A stretch of DNA of 64,000 bases, from assembly GCA_964352735.1 (NCBI GenBank), contig CAYGTC010000003.1, positions 1 through 64,000 of the forward strand, given 5' to 3'. The position numbers and the translations under genes were made by a program. The notes under the pieces are model-generated. The model searched no databases. It saw only the letters and a program-made list of their open reading frames with translations, and was not told where the DNA came from. This stretch comes from NORP309 sp964352735. Its GTDB lineage: Bacteria; Pseudomonadota; Gammaproteobacteria; Xanthomonadales; Marinicellaceae. Below are positions 26,327-35,040 of this stretch, in pieces (the stretch's first letter is position 1; every line of letters begins with the position of its first letter).

Positions 26327-28066
26327 ATGAAAATATCCATTTTTTTATTGGCATTATTACAACTTTTTTCAGTGAGAGCAGATGAAATTACTGGCAGTTG
26401 GCATGGTCAATTAGACATTCAAGGCGTGAAATTAAATTTGCTGTTTCATATTAATAAACAAGATGAAGTGTTCACTTCAACAATGGACAGCCCTGACCAA
26501 GGAGCAATTGGCATTGCTACGACAAAAACCACATTTACTGATAATAAGTTAAAAATCACCATTGCAAAAATTGGAGGGCAATTTAAAGGAACATTAACGA
26601 ACAATCAATTAATAGGTCACTTCTCTCAGTCTGGTATGAGGTTGCCATTGACTTTGATCAAAGCGCCTGAAAGTATTAAATCAGATGGTGTTGAAGGAGC
26701 GGATGCTTTGATGAAGCCAGATATTACTGGCAGTTGGTATGGAGAATTAGAGGTACCTGGGAATGCGTTGAAAATCGTATTTCATATTGATAAAAACAAA
26801 GAAGGTTACTCGACAAAAATGGATAGTCCGAATCAAAATGTGATGGGCAAGAAAACTACGAGTACAGTCTTTAAAAACAATCGATTAAAAGTAATAATTG
26901 AGAAAATTGATGCTGAATATAATGCGGTGTTAGAAGGAGATCAACTCATTGGTACTTTTCAACAAAGAGGTGGAATAATACCCTTAAAATTGAATAAAAA
27001 TTCCAACCAATCAACCTCAAATATAATAAGGCCACAAGACCCTAATACACCATTACCTTATGAATCAAAGGAAGTTCATTTTATCAATAATGAAGCAGGT
27101 GATATTACTTTAGCTGGTACATTAACTTTACCTAAGCACAGTAATAAACCTCCAGTAGCTATTTTAATTACGGGTTCTGGGCCTCAGAATCGAAATGAAG
27201 AGCTGTTTAATCATCGACCTTTTTTGGTATGGTCTGATTATTTAACTCGTCATGGTATTGCGGTATTGCGGTATGATGATAGAGGTGTTGCTGAGTCAGA
27301 AGGGACACGAAATGAGGCCACATCAAAAGATTATGCGAGTGATGTTGAAGCGGCAGTTCATTATTTGCAATCAAGGACTGATGTTGATGTGAATAAAATT
27401 GGATTGGTGGGGCATTCAGAAGGAGGGTTTATTGCGACAATGGTTGCAGCAAATAATAAAAACATTGCATTTGTTGTTTCATTGGCAGGACCTGGCGTGA
27501 TTGGTTCTGAAGTATTGTATACACAATCAGAACAAGCTTCAAAACTTGCTGGTATGGATAAAAAAACGATTGAGATCAATCAACAAATAATGTCAAAGAC
27601 GCATCAAATAATGAAGACAAATCATCACAATAAGAAATTAGAGGAGCTGCTCGAAAATTATCTCAAAAGTATGCGGAATAAAGTTCCTGAAACATTGGCA
27701 GTTGGATTGACTGATGACAGAATCGCTGCTCAAGTAGAAACATTAGCCTCACCATGGTACCAGTATTTTTTGAATACTGATCCGGATCAGTTCTTATCTC
27801 AAGTGACCTGTCCAACATTAGCCATCAATGGGTCGCTTGATTTTCAAGTGATTGCTGATTTAAATCTTAATGGAATTAAACGTTCCTTGGTAAAAGCCGG
27901 TAATAAAGATGTAACCATTAAAAAGCTGGATGGCTTAAACCACTTGTTTCAAACAGCAAAGACTGGTTATATAACTGAATACGGCACCATTGAAGAAACC
28001 GTTGCACCAAAGGCTCTAAAATTGGTTACTGGTTGGATAAATCAAAGGTTTGGGAGCGACGGATGA
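26327..28066 (+). CDS. Secreted alpha/beta hydrolase with duplicated N-terminal domain
   Basis: A 579-residue exported protein. The signal peptide (1-18) is followed by two copies of a domain of about 85 residues (about 20-105 and 130-215), each opening with ITGSWHG or ITGSWYG and containing MDSPDQ or MDSPNQ. A serine-hydrolase domain follows with the oxyanion region TGSGPQ, nucleophile Ser364 (GHSEGG), acid Asp505 (NGSLDFQ) and His539 (LNHLF). This is the arrangement of bacterial secreted S9/BD-FAE-like hydrolases. It is probably an esterase or peptidase in the periplasm. Its stop overlaps the next start (ATGA), so it heads a four-gene operon with a two-component system. Confidence 0.9.
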   Translation: MKISIFLLALLQLFSVRADEITGSWHGQLDIQGVKLNLLFHINKQDEVFTSTMDSPDQGAIGIATTKTTFTDNKLKITIAKIGGQFKGTLTNNQLIGHFSQSGMRLPLTLIKAPESIKSDGVEGADALMKPDITGSWYGELEVPGNALKIVFHIDKNKEGYSTKMDSPNQNVMGKKTTSTVFKNNRLKVIIEKIDAEYNAVLEGDQLIGTFQQRGGIIPLKLNKNSNQSTSNIIRPQDPNTPLPYESKEVHFINNEAGDITLAGTLTLPKHSNKPPVAILITGSGPQNRNEELFNHRPFLVWSDYLTRHGIAVLRYDDRGVAESEGTRNEATSKDYASDVEAAVHYLQSRTDVDVNKIGLVGHSEGGFIATMVAANNKNIAFVVSLAGPGVIGSEVLYTQSEQASKLAGMDKKTIEINQQIMSKTHQIMKTNHHNKKLEELLENYLKSMRNKVPETLAVGLTDDRIAAQVETLASPWYQYFLNTDPDQFLSQVTCPTLAINGSLDFQVIADLNLNGIKRSLVKAGNKDVTIKKLDGLNHLFQTAKTGYITEYGTIEETVAPKALKLVTGWINQRFGSDG

Positions 28067-28434
28067 GTACAGATATATTAAATGACATTTTACCAATATT
28101 CAAACAGATTTTACCTGTATTGTCTGCAGTAACCACCTTGATATTTGGGTTGATCTTATTTTTCTTTCCTCCAAAGAAAATAAATGCTTTATACGGATAC
28201 AGAACGCCAGCATCGATGAAATCTCAAAAGAATTGGGACTTCTCTCAGCGATATTCAGGAAAAATTTTAATCATTTTTGGGTTAATTTTAACAATCATTT
28301 CTTCTATTATTTACGTATTAACTCCAGAAAATTATATTCATGATCCTTTATTGTCCATTTCAATGTTAGTAATTGCTATGATATGTGCCATCATTATTAC
28401 TGAATCAACATTAAAAAAGAACTTGGAAAAATGA
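28063..28434 (+). CDS. SdpI-like (DUF/YhfL-type) membrane protein
   Basis: A 123-residue protein with three transmembrane helices and the SdpI-family signature INALYGYRTPASMKSQKNWDFSQRY. In Bacillus, SdpI confers immunity to the SDP toxin and also acts as a signalling receptor. Other members are generic membrane proteins. The chosen ATG at 28063 overlaps the hydrolase stop by 4 nt and has GGGAG 6 nt upstream; the frame extends to 28033 without a ribosome site. It is followed by a kinase and regulator, which resembles the receptor-regulator arrangement, but a link to toxin immunity is only a guess. Confidence 0.85.
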   Translation: MSTDILNDILPIFKQILPVLSAVTTLIFGLILFFFPPKKINALYGYRTPASMKSQKNWDFSQRYSGKILIIFGLILTIISSIIYVLTPENYIHDPLLSISMLVIAMICAIIITESTLKKNLEK

Positions 28435-29468
28435 AGAACAATCGATTGTTTTGGATATTGCATATCTCAGGTTGGGGATTACTGTTTTTTTTAAACTCGG
28501 GAACAAAATATTTATATGTTAAGACTCTTAAACCTCAATATGTGTTTTTTGAAGGGCTTATAGTTTATTCTTTGGGGTTACTATTTACATTGGGTTTGCG
28601 GCATTACTTAAAATATCAAATTGATTTTGAGAATTTTAAAAAAGTATATTTTTTTAAAATTCTCATTGCCTATTTATTTGTTGGATTTGTATATTCTCTA
28701 ACTTTGCTATTGCCCCTTCCGTTATATACTTATTATCATAATGATGAAGTGATAATATCGTTTCAAATGATACTTGGAAATGTAATCAATACATATATAT
28801 ATTTGCTTATTTGGTTGATTTTATATGTTTCAATAAAAAAGTATAGGAGATTAAGAAAAGTACAAATGAATCAACTGGTTTTGAAAAAAGAGCTTAAAGT
28901 GTCGCAATTAAATACCTTGAAAGGTCAAATTAATCCGCATTTTATGTTCAACTGTTTGAATAATATCAGAGCATTGATGTTGGAAGATGTTGCCAAAGCA
29001 AGAGATATGATCACGCATCTTTCAGACTTATTGCGCTATTCTTTGGGGCACAATGATCAGGACAAAGTTGTGTTGAGCGAAGAGTTGGAAATGGTTAATA
29101 ATACCATAGCTCTATCAAAAATTCAGTTTGAAGATAGACTGAATTTTCGACAGGAAATTGATAAAACATTACTAGATGAAATGATACCGCCTATGATTAT
29201 ACAAATGCTTATTGAAAATGCTCTGAAACATGGCATTGCCCATCAACAACAAGGAGGAAAGGTGCTTTTAAAAATCAGCAGTCTCAAAAAAAAAATTATC
29301 ATTCAAATCATCAATTCTGGTCGGCTTATTGAGCATGAGAGTTCAACGCAAATTGGTTTAAAAAATATTCATAAGCGTTTAAAGTTGCTATATAAAGATA
29401 AATCCTCTTTTGATTTGAAAGAAAAGGATGATAAAGTTTATGCAACAGTTGTGGTGCCACAATCATGA
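28431..29468 (+). CDS. LytS/YehU-type sensor histidine kinase
   Basis: A 345-residue inner-membrane kinase. Four hydrophobic segments fill residues 8-140, a short coiled coil follows, and then the His_kinase domain with the phosphoacceptor His170 in QINPHFMFNCLNN. The ATPase part has PPMIIQMLIENALKHG (N box) and GLKNIHKRL (G box). The ATG overlaps the SdpI-like stop as ATGA, and the stop overlaps the regulator start likewise, so all three are coupled. It should phosphorylate the LytTR regulator encoded next. The signal is unknown; the membrane domain is not a named sensor type. Confidence 0.93.
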   Translation: MKNNRLFWILHISGWGLLFFLNSGTKYLYVKTLKPQYVFFEGLIVYSLGLLFTLGLRHYLKYQIDFENFKKVYFFKILIAYLFVGFVYSLTLLLPLPLYTYYHNDEVIISFQMILGNVINTYIYLLIWLILYVSIKKYRRLRKVQMNQLVLKKELKVSQLNTLKGQINPHFMFNCLNNIRALMLEDVAKARDMITHLSDLLRYSLGHNDQDKVVLSEELEMVNNTIALSKIQFEDRLNFRQEIDKTLLDEMIPPMIIQMLIENALKHGIAHQQQGGKVLLKISSLKKKIIIQIINSGRLIEHESSTQIGLKNIHKRLKLLYKDKSSFDLKEKDDKVYATVVVPQS

Positions 29469-30190
29469 CAATATTTAGTGCAATTATTGTTGAAGATTCA
29501 AGATTGGCTAGGTTAGAATTAAGGGAATTATTGAAAGTCCACTCATATATAAAAATAATAGACGAAGCCTCACACGTCGATGAAGGTGTTCAAAAAATTA
29601 ACAAACAACGACCAGATATTATATTTCTGGATATCAATATGCCTGAAAAAGATGGTTTTGAACTTTTACAAGCGTTAGATAATTTACCACTGGTTGTATT
29701 TACAACGGCTTATGATCAATATGCCGTGAAAGCATTCGAACATCACGCATTTGATTATTTACTCAAACCAATCAGTCAAAAGCGTTTTGATCAAACCATT
29801 GATAAAGTATTGCCATTACTTACAAGTAGGCAAACTGATAAACACAATAAAAAATTAAATGAAGACAATCAAATATTCATTAAGGAAGGTGATGATTGCT
29901 GGATGGTATCTTTGCAACAAATAACCATGTTTGAGATCATGGGCAATTATACCCGTGTATTTTTTGATGACAATAAACCGCTCATTTATAAATCTCTTAA
30001 TCAAGTTGAGAGTAACTTACCTGACGATGTGTTTTTCAGAGCAAATAGACAACAAATCATCAATTTGAAACACATTAATAACATTGAATCCTGGTTCAAA
30101 GGCAGCCTAAAAGCCTACTTATCAAATGGAGTGACTGTTGATATATCGAGGAGGCAATCACAAAAATTTAAACAGATGCTTGAGTTATAA
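29465..30190 (+). CDS. LytTR family response regulator
   Basis: A 241-residue DNA-binding response regulator. The receiver domain (1-120) has the acidic pair near residue 10, phosphoacceptor Asp56 (FLDINMP) and Lys101 (LLKPIS). A LytTR domain fills about 140-241, with MFEIMGNYTRVF and FFRANRQQIINLKHI. Partner of the overlapping kinase gene. LytTR regulators usually bind direct repeats before their targets; none could be assigned here. It could regulate its own operon or the S41 gene that follows after 145 nt. Confidence 0.95.
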   Translation: MTIFSAIIVEDSRLARLELRELLKVHSYIKIIDEASHVDEGVQKINKQRPDIIFLDINMPEKDGFELLQALDNLPLVVFTTAYDQYAVKAFEHHAFDYLLKPISQKRFDQTIDKVLPLLTSRQTDKHNKKLNEDNQIFIKEGDDCWMVSLQQITMFEIMGNYTRVFFDDNKPLIYKSLNQVESNLPDDVFFRANRQQIINLKHINNIESWFKGSLKAYLSNGVTVDISRRQSQKFKQMLEL

Positions 30191-30335
30191 AGAGGTTTTT
30201 TCCATTAAATTTAGGCCTCGAAACTCAAAATTAAGGTGCCAATATCCGTAAATGGTTGATGATTCCTGTTTTTGAGACGCCATTTATGCTGGAAATGACT
30301 AAATTGGAGACTTTCCAACAACATGAGTAAGATCC

Positions 30336-31796
30336 ATGAAAACAGTCAATTCACTAAAGTTATATGCCATATTAATCATGATTTTTTCACATCACATGGC
30401 GTTGTCGCAAGCTGACTCAATCAAGAATGACCTCCGTCTATTGAAACAAGGATTAGAGGTGATTCATCCTGGATATGACCGTTACACCACATCCGAACAA
30501 AGAGAAGCCATGTGGAATAGACTCACCAACAGTGTTGATGAAAATACGTCATTGGCTCAAGTTTCATTGGAAATATCACGATTAACGGCTCAATTGCGTT
30601 GCGAACATACTGTCATTACATTGCCAAAAGCGTTGTCTGAACAGAAAAAACAGCGTTTCATGCCTTTTCGATTCAGAATATTCAATCAACGCATGTTTGT
30701 TGATCAAGCGAGTCAAACGATGGAACTGAATAAAGGCGATGAAATCATCACTATCAATGGTAAAAGCATAGCTGAAATTATTGTTAAGTTGTCACCTTTG
30801 ATGAGTCGTGACGGATATACCGATCATGCTGTGGTTCGAAATATTGAAGGTGATTATGATATTTTGGGTTCAGGATTTGAACAGTTTTTTGCATTAGAGT
30901 TGTTGGGTTTAGATGAATACCCCAAGCAATATACCATCAAATACCGCCCAAAAAACAAAACGTCATTACTTATCAAAACCGTTGATACCATAAGTTTTGA
31001 CAGTTGGTTGGCATTAGATGGACAACCTTATAGATTGGATTTTAAAGATGCTGTCAACATAACAATGAAAGGGGATTATGCAGTGCTGACTGTTGATACC
31101 TTTGTTAATTATCGCAATCCAGTCAATGCCATGAAAAAGTTCAAAAAGATTTTTAAAACGCTCAAACAAAATAACATCAAGCATTTAATTGTTGATTTGA
31201 GAAACAATGGAGGGGGCAGTGATGATGCACAATTGGCATTATTAAAACACTTATACAATCAACCATTTCAAGTCAATGATGCAGCTTGGTTTGTCTATTC
31301 TGATTTGGGTGAGCTAAAAAAGTATTTACAAACATGGGATAAGAGTGTGTTGTCTCCTGATACTTCACAATTGACAAAAGAAACATTAGGCTATCGCATA
31401 CCAAGCAGCATGATGGGCCCAAATTATAAACAACAAAAGCCTGCTGCTCTGGCATTTGATGGTCAAATTTATATGCTGAGCAGCCGTGATAATGCTTCAG
31501 CTTCAGCGGCTTTACTGTTGCATATAAAACAACAAGAAAATGTTATTGTTGTCGGTGAACCGACTGGTGGCAATCAGGGAGGAACAACGGCAACAGTTAT
31601 GTTGTTTCTAAAACTGCCTTACACAGGTATTTCTGTTAAAATCCCAGTCTTTAGAAATCGTTACATGATTGACAATGCTATAGACGGACAGGGTGCTTAC
31701 CCTGATGTCTATGCCAATGATAACTATCAAGACTGGATGAACGACCATGATACGGCGATGCAAGCGACCATTCGATTAATCAATGATAAAAAATAA
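30336..31796 (+). CDS. S41 family (C-terminal processing protease-like) peptidase
   Basis: A 486-residue secreted protein with a signal peptide (1-25), a helical N-terminal domain, a PDZ-like strand segment (ELNKGDEIITINGKSI, about 130-145) and the S41 core. The core has HLIVDLRNNGGG (about 285-296), the nucleophile region RDNASASAA with Ser388, and VGEPTGG for the oxyanion/lysine area. It is probably periplasmic. It precedes the AraC-type regulator by 18 nt and is likely co-transcribed with it. The substrate is unknown. Confidence 0.9.
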   Translation: MKTVNSLKLYAILIMIFSHHMALSQADSIKNDLRLLKQGLEVIHPGYDRYTTSEQREAMWNRLTNSVDENTSLAQVSLEISRLTAQLRCEHTVITLPKALSEQKKQRFMPFRFRIFNQRMFVDQASQTMELNKGDEIITINGKSIAEIIVKLSPLMSRDGYTDHAVVRNIEGDYDILGSGFEQFFALELLGLDEYPKQYTIKYRPKNKTSLLIKTVDTISFDSWLALDGQPYRLDFKDAVNITMKGDYAVLTVDTFVNYRNPVNAMKKFKKIFKTLKQNNIKHLIVDLRNNGGGSDDAQLALLKHLYNQPFQVNDAAWFVYSDLGELKKYLQTWDKSVLSPDTSQLTKETLGYRIPSSMMGPNYKQQKPAALAFDGQIYMLSSRDNASASAALLLHIKQQENVIVVGEPTGGNQGGTTATVMLFLKLPYTGISVKIPVFRNRYMIDNAIDGQGAYPDVYANDNYQDWMNDHDTAMQATIRLINDKK

Positions 31797-31814
31797 CCTG
31801 ACAATAGACCAAAA

Positions 31815-32942
31815 ATGATGAGTGAATTAGACATAGGGTGGAGATCAGCAATTTTATTGAGTTTATTTATTCCTCAACAATTATTAATGATCAAATTGAT
31901 GTTAAAACCAGTCGAGAGAATGGCCTCAATGGTATTGGGGCTCTTTCTGCTGATTTATAGTTTTAGCAATGTGCCACAAATGATTGGTTTTATGGGGGCC
32001 TATGATTTGTGGCCAGAATTGACTTTTGCGCCGTTTATTCTTGAGTTATTGCTTGGTCCATTGTTGTTGATTCATGTTCATTTTTTAACCAGTAAACAGC
32101 CTTTAGGAAAACTTAAATACCTCTTAATACCTGGTGTATTACAATTGTTATATTACTGTATTGTTTTTGTTGCATTTGATGATTATAGAGACAAATGGGT
32201 TTTCAGTGAAGCGGTGCATGTGCCTTATGTCTATCCTTTAGAAATTATACTCATTACTTTAATAACAGGTTATTGTGGTGTGAAGATCAGAAGTAAAATC
32301 AAACACTATCAAAGCTTCTTGAATAATACTCAGTCTGATATCGATAGTTTTGATCCCAAATGGTTGGACAATTTCTTGATGATGTTTTTTTGGGTAGTTG
32401 TTTTGTGGTTTGTGTATGTGATCATAGATAATTATTTGTACCCGCTGAGTTATAGGGGAGAGTTTCCCTTTCATGTGACTTTAAGTGTTTTGGTTTTATG
32501 GAAAGTCCATGATGGCTTGTGTCATCTATTAGAAAATTATCCAAAGCCGGAGCTCATTACAACCCCTGATAAGAAAAAAAGCCCCCATCAAGACTGGCAA
32601 GAATTGATGAGCAAAATCAGTGCAGCTGTCTATGAACATCAACTGTATTTACAACCCAAATTGACCATTTCTCAATTGGCACGAACACTTGCCACCAATG
32701 AAACTTATATTTCACGAGCCCTTAATCAATCTGGGGGGGTGAATTTTAATGAATTTATCAATCAGGCAAGGGTCAATGCTGCAAAAAAAATGATAGATAA
32801 AGAAACTAACTTGAGTTTTTTGGACATCGCATTAACCGTGGGATTCAGTTCTAAATCAACATTCAATCGACTTTTTAAAAAATACCAAGGGCAAACACCC
32901 AGCCAATATCGTCAAGAAGTGTCAAATTCAATGCCTTTATAA
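31815..32942 (+). CDS. Membrane-anchored AraC family transcriptional regulator
   Basis: A 375-residue protein. About seven hydrophobic helices occupy residues 10-250, and a linker leads to a C-terminal AraC DNA-binding domain (about 270-370). The two helix-turn-helix units are LTISQLARTLATNETYISRAL and LDIALTVGFSSKSTFNRLFKK, with GQTPSQYR closing the domain. Such regulators read signals at the membrane. The S41 peptidase 18 nt upstream is the likely partner or target. The start is at tandem ATGs. Confidence 0.92.
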   Translation: MMSELDIGWRSAILLSLFIPQQLLMIKLMLKPVERMASMVLGLFLLIYSFSNVPQMIGFMGAYDLWPELTFAPFILELLLGPLLLIHVHFLTSKQPLGKLKYLLIPGVLQLLYYCIVFVAFDDYRDKWVFSEAVHVPYVYPLEIILITLITGYCGVKIRSKIKHYQSFLNNTQSDIDSFDPKWLDNFLMMFFWVVVLWFVYVIIDNYLYPLSYRGEFPFHVTLSVLVLWKVHDGLCHLLENYPKPELITTPDKKKSPHQDWQELMSKISAAVYEHQLYLQPKLTISQLARTLATNETYISRALNQSGGVNFNEFINQARVNAAKKMIDKETNLSFLDIALTVGFSSKSTFNRLFKKYQGQTPSQYRQEVSNSMPL

Positions 32943-33025
32943 GTCAATAAAACAGCCTCAGAGCAAGCCTTTGCTGACAAGAATCTTCTTTATGAACAGT
33001 GTTGTTTGTGATATACTGATATAGA

Positions 33026-33184
33026 GAGATCTCTGCACAAGTCATGAATCATGTAAATAAGTTTGAAAAGCTCAATTTCTGCGTTAGCTAACTCACCAAT
33101 AGCCTGCTATTACTTACGTTTGTTGCCTTGAACTTGAGCTTTTCAATTCTTTTTTCCAAAGACCCAAACTTATGCAGAGGTCTC
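33026..33184. mobile_element. R2 MITE copy 1
   Basis: A 159-bp element. The left end GAGATCTCTGCACAAGT and right end ACTTATGCAGAGGTCTC are inverted repeats (15 of 17). It is flanked by the 5-bp direct repeat ATAGA (33021-33025 and 33185-33189). A longer imperfect pairing (GAAAAGCTCAA/TTGAGCTTTTC) lies inside. There is no open frame. Confidence 0.85.
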
Positions 33185-33212
33185 ATAGAGTTTAACTTGG
33201 AGGAGAATTAAA

Positions 33213-33791
33213 ATGATGATTTCTATCGGTTTATTAGATTTGTGGTTGCCAATATTATTGAGTGGTGTTTTTTGTTGGCTTGCCAGCATGATAGCGCATA
33301 TGTTTATCAAGCATCATAATGCAGATTACAAGCAACTGAGTAATGAACAGCAGGTATCCGATGTCATAAGAACAGGTCACCCAAAACCCGGGTTTTATCA
33401 AATGCCATATTGTACGGATATGAAAGAAATGGGCAGTCAGGCCACAATTGATAAGTTCAATAAAGGTCCTGTTGCGGTGATCAGTATCATGAACAACGGC
33501 ATGCCTCCACTGGGTAAATTACTGTTGCAGCAATTCTTGTTTTTTTTAGTAGGTAGTCTATTGATTGCCTATGTTGCGTCTTTATCTCTTGGTATGTCGG
33601 CTGATACAACAAGCGTTTTTAGAGTCATTATGCCTGTGGGGTTTTTGGCATTTGGATATGGTGCGATTCCGGATTCAATTTGGTATGGTCATCCATGGTC
33701 TAATTGCTTACGATTTATGATTGATGCTTTGGTTTATGCTGCAATTTCAGCAGCCACTTTTGCATGGTTATGGCCCAGTATTGTCTCTTAA
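33213..33791 (+). CDS. Conserved membrane protein of unknown function
   Basis: A 192-residue protein with an N-terminal helix (8-30), a hydrophilic stretch containing two Cys (Cys67 among them) and KPGFYQMPYC, and then three hydrophobic segments (about 105-190). I know of no named domain for it; the GxYxxP pattern and size recur in uncharacterised bacterial membrane proteins. The ribosome site GGAGGAG, 9 nt before the ATG, is one of the strongest in the window. R2 copy 1 ends 28 nt upstream, so the native promoter is either inside or beyond the element. Confidence 0.75.
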   Translation: MMISIGLLDLWLPILLSGVFCWLASMIAHMFIKHHNADYKQLSNEQQVSDVIRTGHPKPGFYQMPYCTDMKEMGSQATIDKFNKGPVAVISIMNNGMPPLGKLLLQQFLFFLVGSLLIAYVASLSLGMSADTTSVFRVIMPVGFLAFGYGAIPDSIWYGHPWSNCLRFMIDALVYAAISAATFAWLWPSIVS

Positions 33792-33874
33792 ATATTAACT
33801 ATTAACCCAGTTAGATAATAGTGCAAATTCAGCCTAAGCTTATTTTTCATATCCTAAATTGCGTTATTATCTAG

Positions 33875-34106
33875 CCCGAATATTTCATCAAATCGGAAAA
33901 AAAAGTTGATTTTATCTATGAAAAACATGGAGTTAAACGATATTTATAAAAGTACACTTTGTACCTGAATGGTTTTATGAAAAAAATGGCTGCATATCTT
34001 GAATAAAATCACTTCAAAGCCATGAATAACTGGCATTGAAGCGATGTTTATCCAATCTACTTTGCCATTTTTACCCTAAAATCCATTCTATGATGAAATA
34101 TTCGGG
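33875..34106. mobile_element. R1 MITE copy C (best preserved)
   Basis: A 232-bp element in inverse orientation to copies A and B. The ends CCCGAATATTTCATCA and TGATGAAATATTCGGG are perfect inverted repeats, and CTAG flanks both sides (33871-33874 and 34107-34110). The central hairpin pairs around GCCATGAATAACTGGC. It is the best reference for the family. The rest of 33792-34393 shows nothing else certain. Confidence 0.9.
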
Positions 34107-34393
34107 CTAGCTAGGCTAACATTATTTGACTGTCTTGTTAGCATCAGTTAATAGGATCAAATAAGCTCTTTAAATACCTTGATAATAGTTGATGCAGCAA
34201 GAAGCATTTCTGTGCTTTTTAATCCAGTTTTTCAAGCTTGCCTTGTTCATCAATCAATATCATATTGTGAATTTAGCGTGAAGAGAAAAATGCTTTTCTC
34301 TCACATAACATTGATCATGGTTGTCTTATCATGTGCTCAACGATTGATAATGAATCAAACGTAAATATTCCCTTAAACGATGAGAACACAATT

Positions 34394-34912
34394 ATGAAAA
34401 CATTAAGAACATTTAAAATTTCTGTACTATTGATATTAACCACATTGAGTATTAATGTGATGGCTGGTGGTCATGGCCACCACAATAAGAAAAAAGACAT
34501 TGTAGACACGGCGGTAAAGGCTGGTTCCTTCACTGTACTTGTCGCAGCCGTTAAAGCAGCTGGTTTAGTCGATACTTTGAAAGGGGATGGCCCTTTTACC
34601 GTATTTGCACCGACAGATGCAGCTTTTGCAAAATTACCTGAGGGCACAATTGAAACATTATTGAAGCCAGAAAACAAACAAATGTTAGCTGATATCCTCA
34701 CTTATCATGTGGTATCCGGCAAAGTCAATGCCAAAGACGTTGTTAAGCTTGATTCAGCGAAAACTGTACAGGGAAATAACGTGCATATTATGGTAAAAAA
34801 TGGTGGCGTAGTCTTAAACGATAACAGCAACGTTGTCAAAACTGATATTGCCACAAGCAATGGTGTAATACATGTCATTGATACTGTGATCATGCCTCCT
34901 TCAGCTCCGTAA
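34394..34912 (+). CDS. Secreted fasciclin (FAS1) domain protein
   Basis: A 172-residue exported protein with a signal peptide ending at VMAGG and a single FAS1 domain. The H1 motif is GPFTVFAPTDAAFAKLP and the H2-like segment is NGVIHVIDTVIMPP. FAS1 domains mediate adhesion or matrix contacts. The ATG at 34394 gives a normal signal peptide; the frame opens further upstream at 34331, but that adds 21 polar residues. An intrinsic terminator follows, so it is probably monocistronic. Confidence 0.94.
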   Translation: MKTLRTFKISVLLILTTLSINVMAGGHGHHNKKKDIVDTAVKAGSFTVLVAAVKAAGLVDTLKGDGPFTVFAPTDAAFAKLPEGTIETLLKPENKQMLADILTYHVVSGKVNAKDVVKLDSAKTVQGNNVHIMVKNGGVVLNDNSNVVKTDIATSNGVIHVIDTVIMPPSAP

Positions 34913-34945
34913 ATTTATAATCAGTTACCTTCTTTGATTTGTTAT

Positions 34946-34978
34946 AAAGGCCTGTTTTTATCAACAGGCCTTTTTTTT
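34946..34978 (+). terminator. Intrinsic terminator after the fasciclin gene
   Basis: An 11-bp stem AAAGGCCTGTT/AACAGGCCTTT with a 6-nt loop and a T8 run. Confidence 0.9.
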
Positions 34979-35040
34979 GGAGTTTTGATAAAAAAATTGA
35001 TGTTGTATCTACACTGTTTTGTTTTTTATTTGCTCAAATC

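Noticed and set aside
28033..28062. Upstream start for the SdpI-like protein
   Set aside because: The ATG at 28063 has GGGAG in position and a 4-nt overlap with the preceding stop, as at the next two junctions.
33875..34106. R1 as a REP/BIME-type repeat or CRISPR-like array
   Set aside because: Copies are single and about 230 bp long, with inverted ends and target duplications; there are no regularly spaced short repeats.
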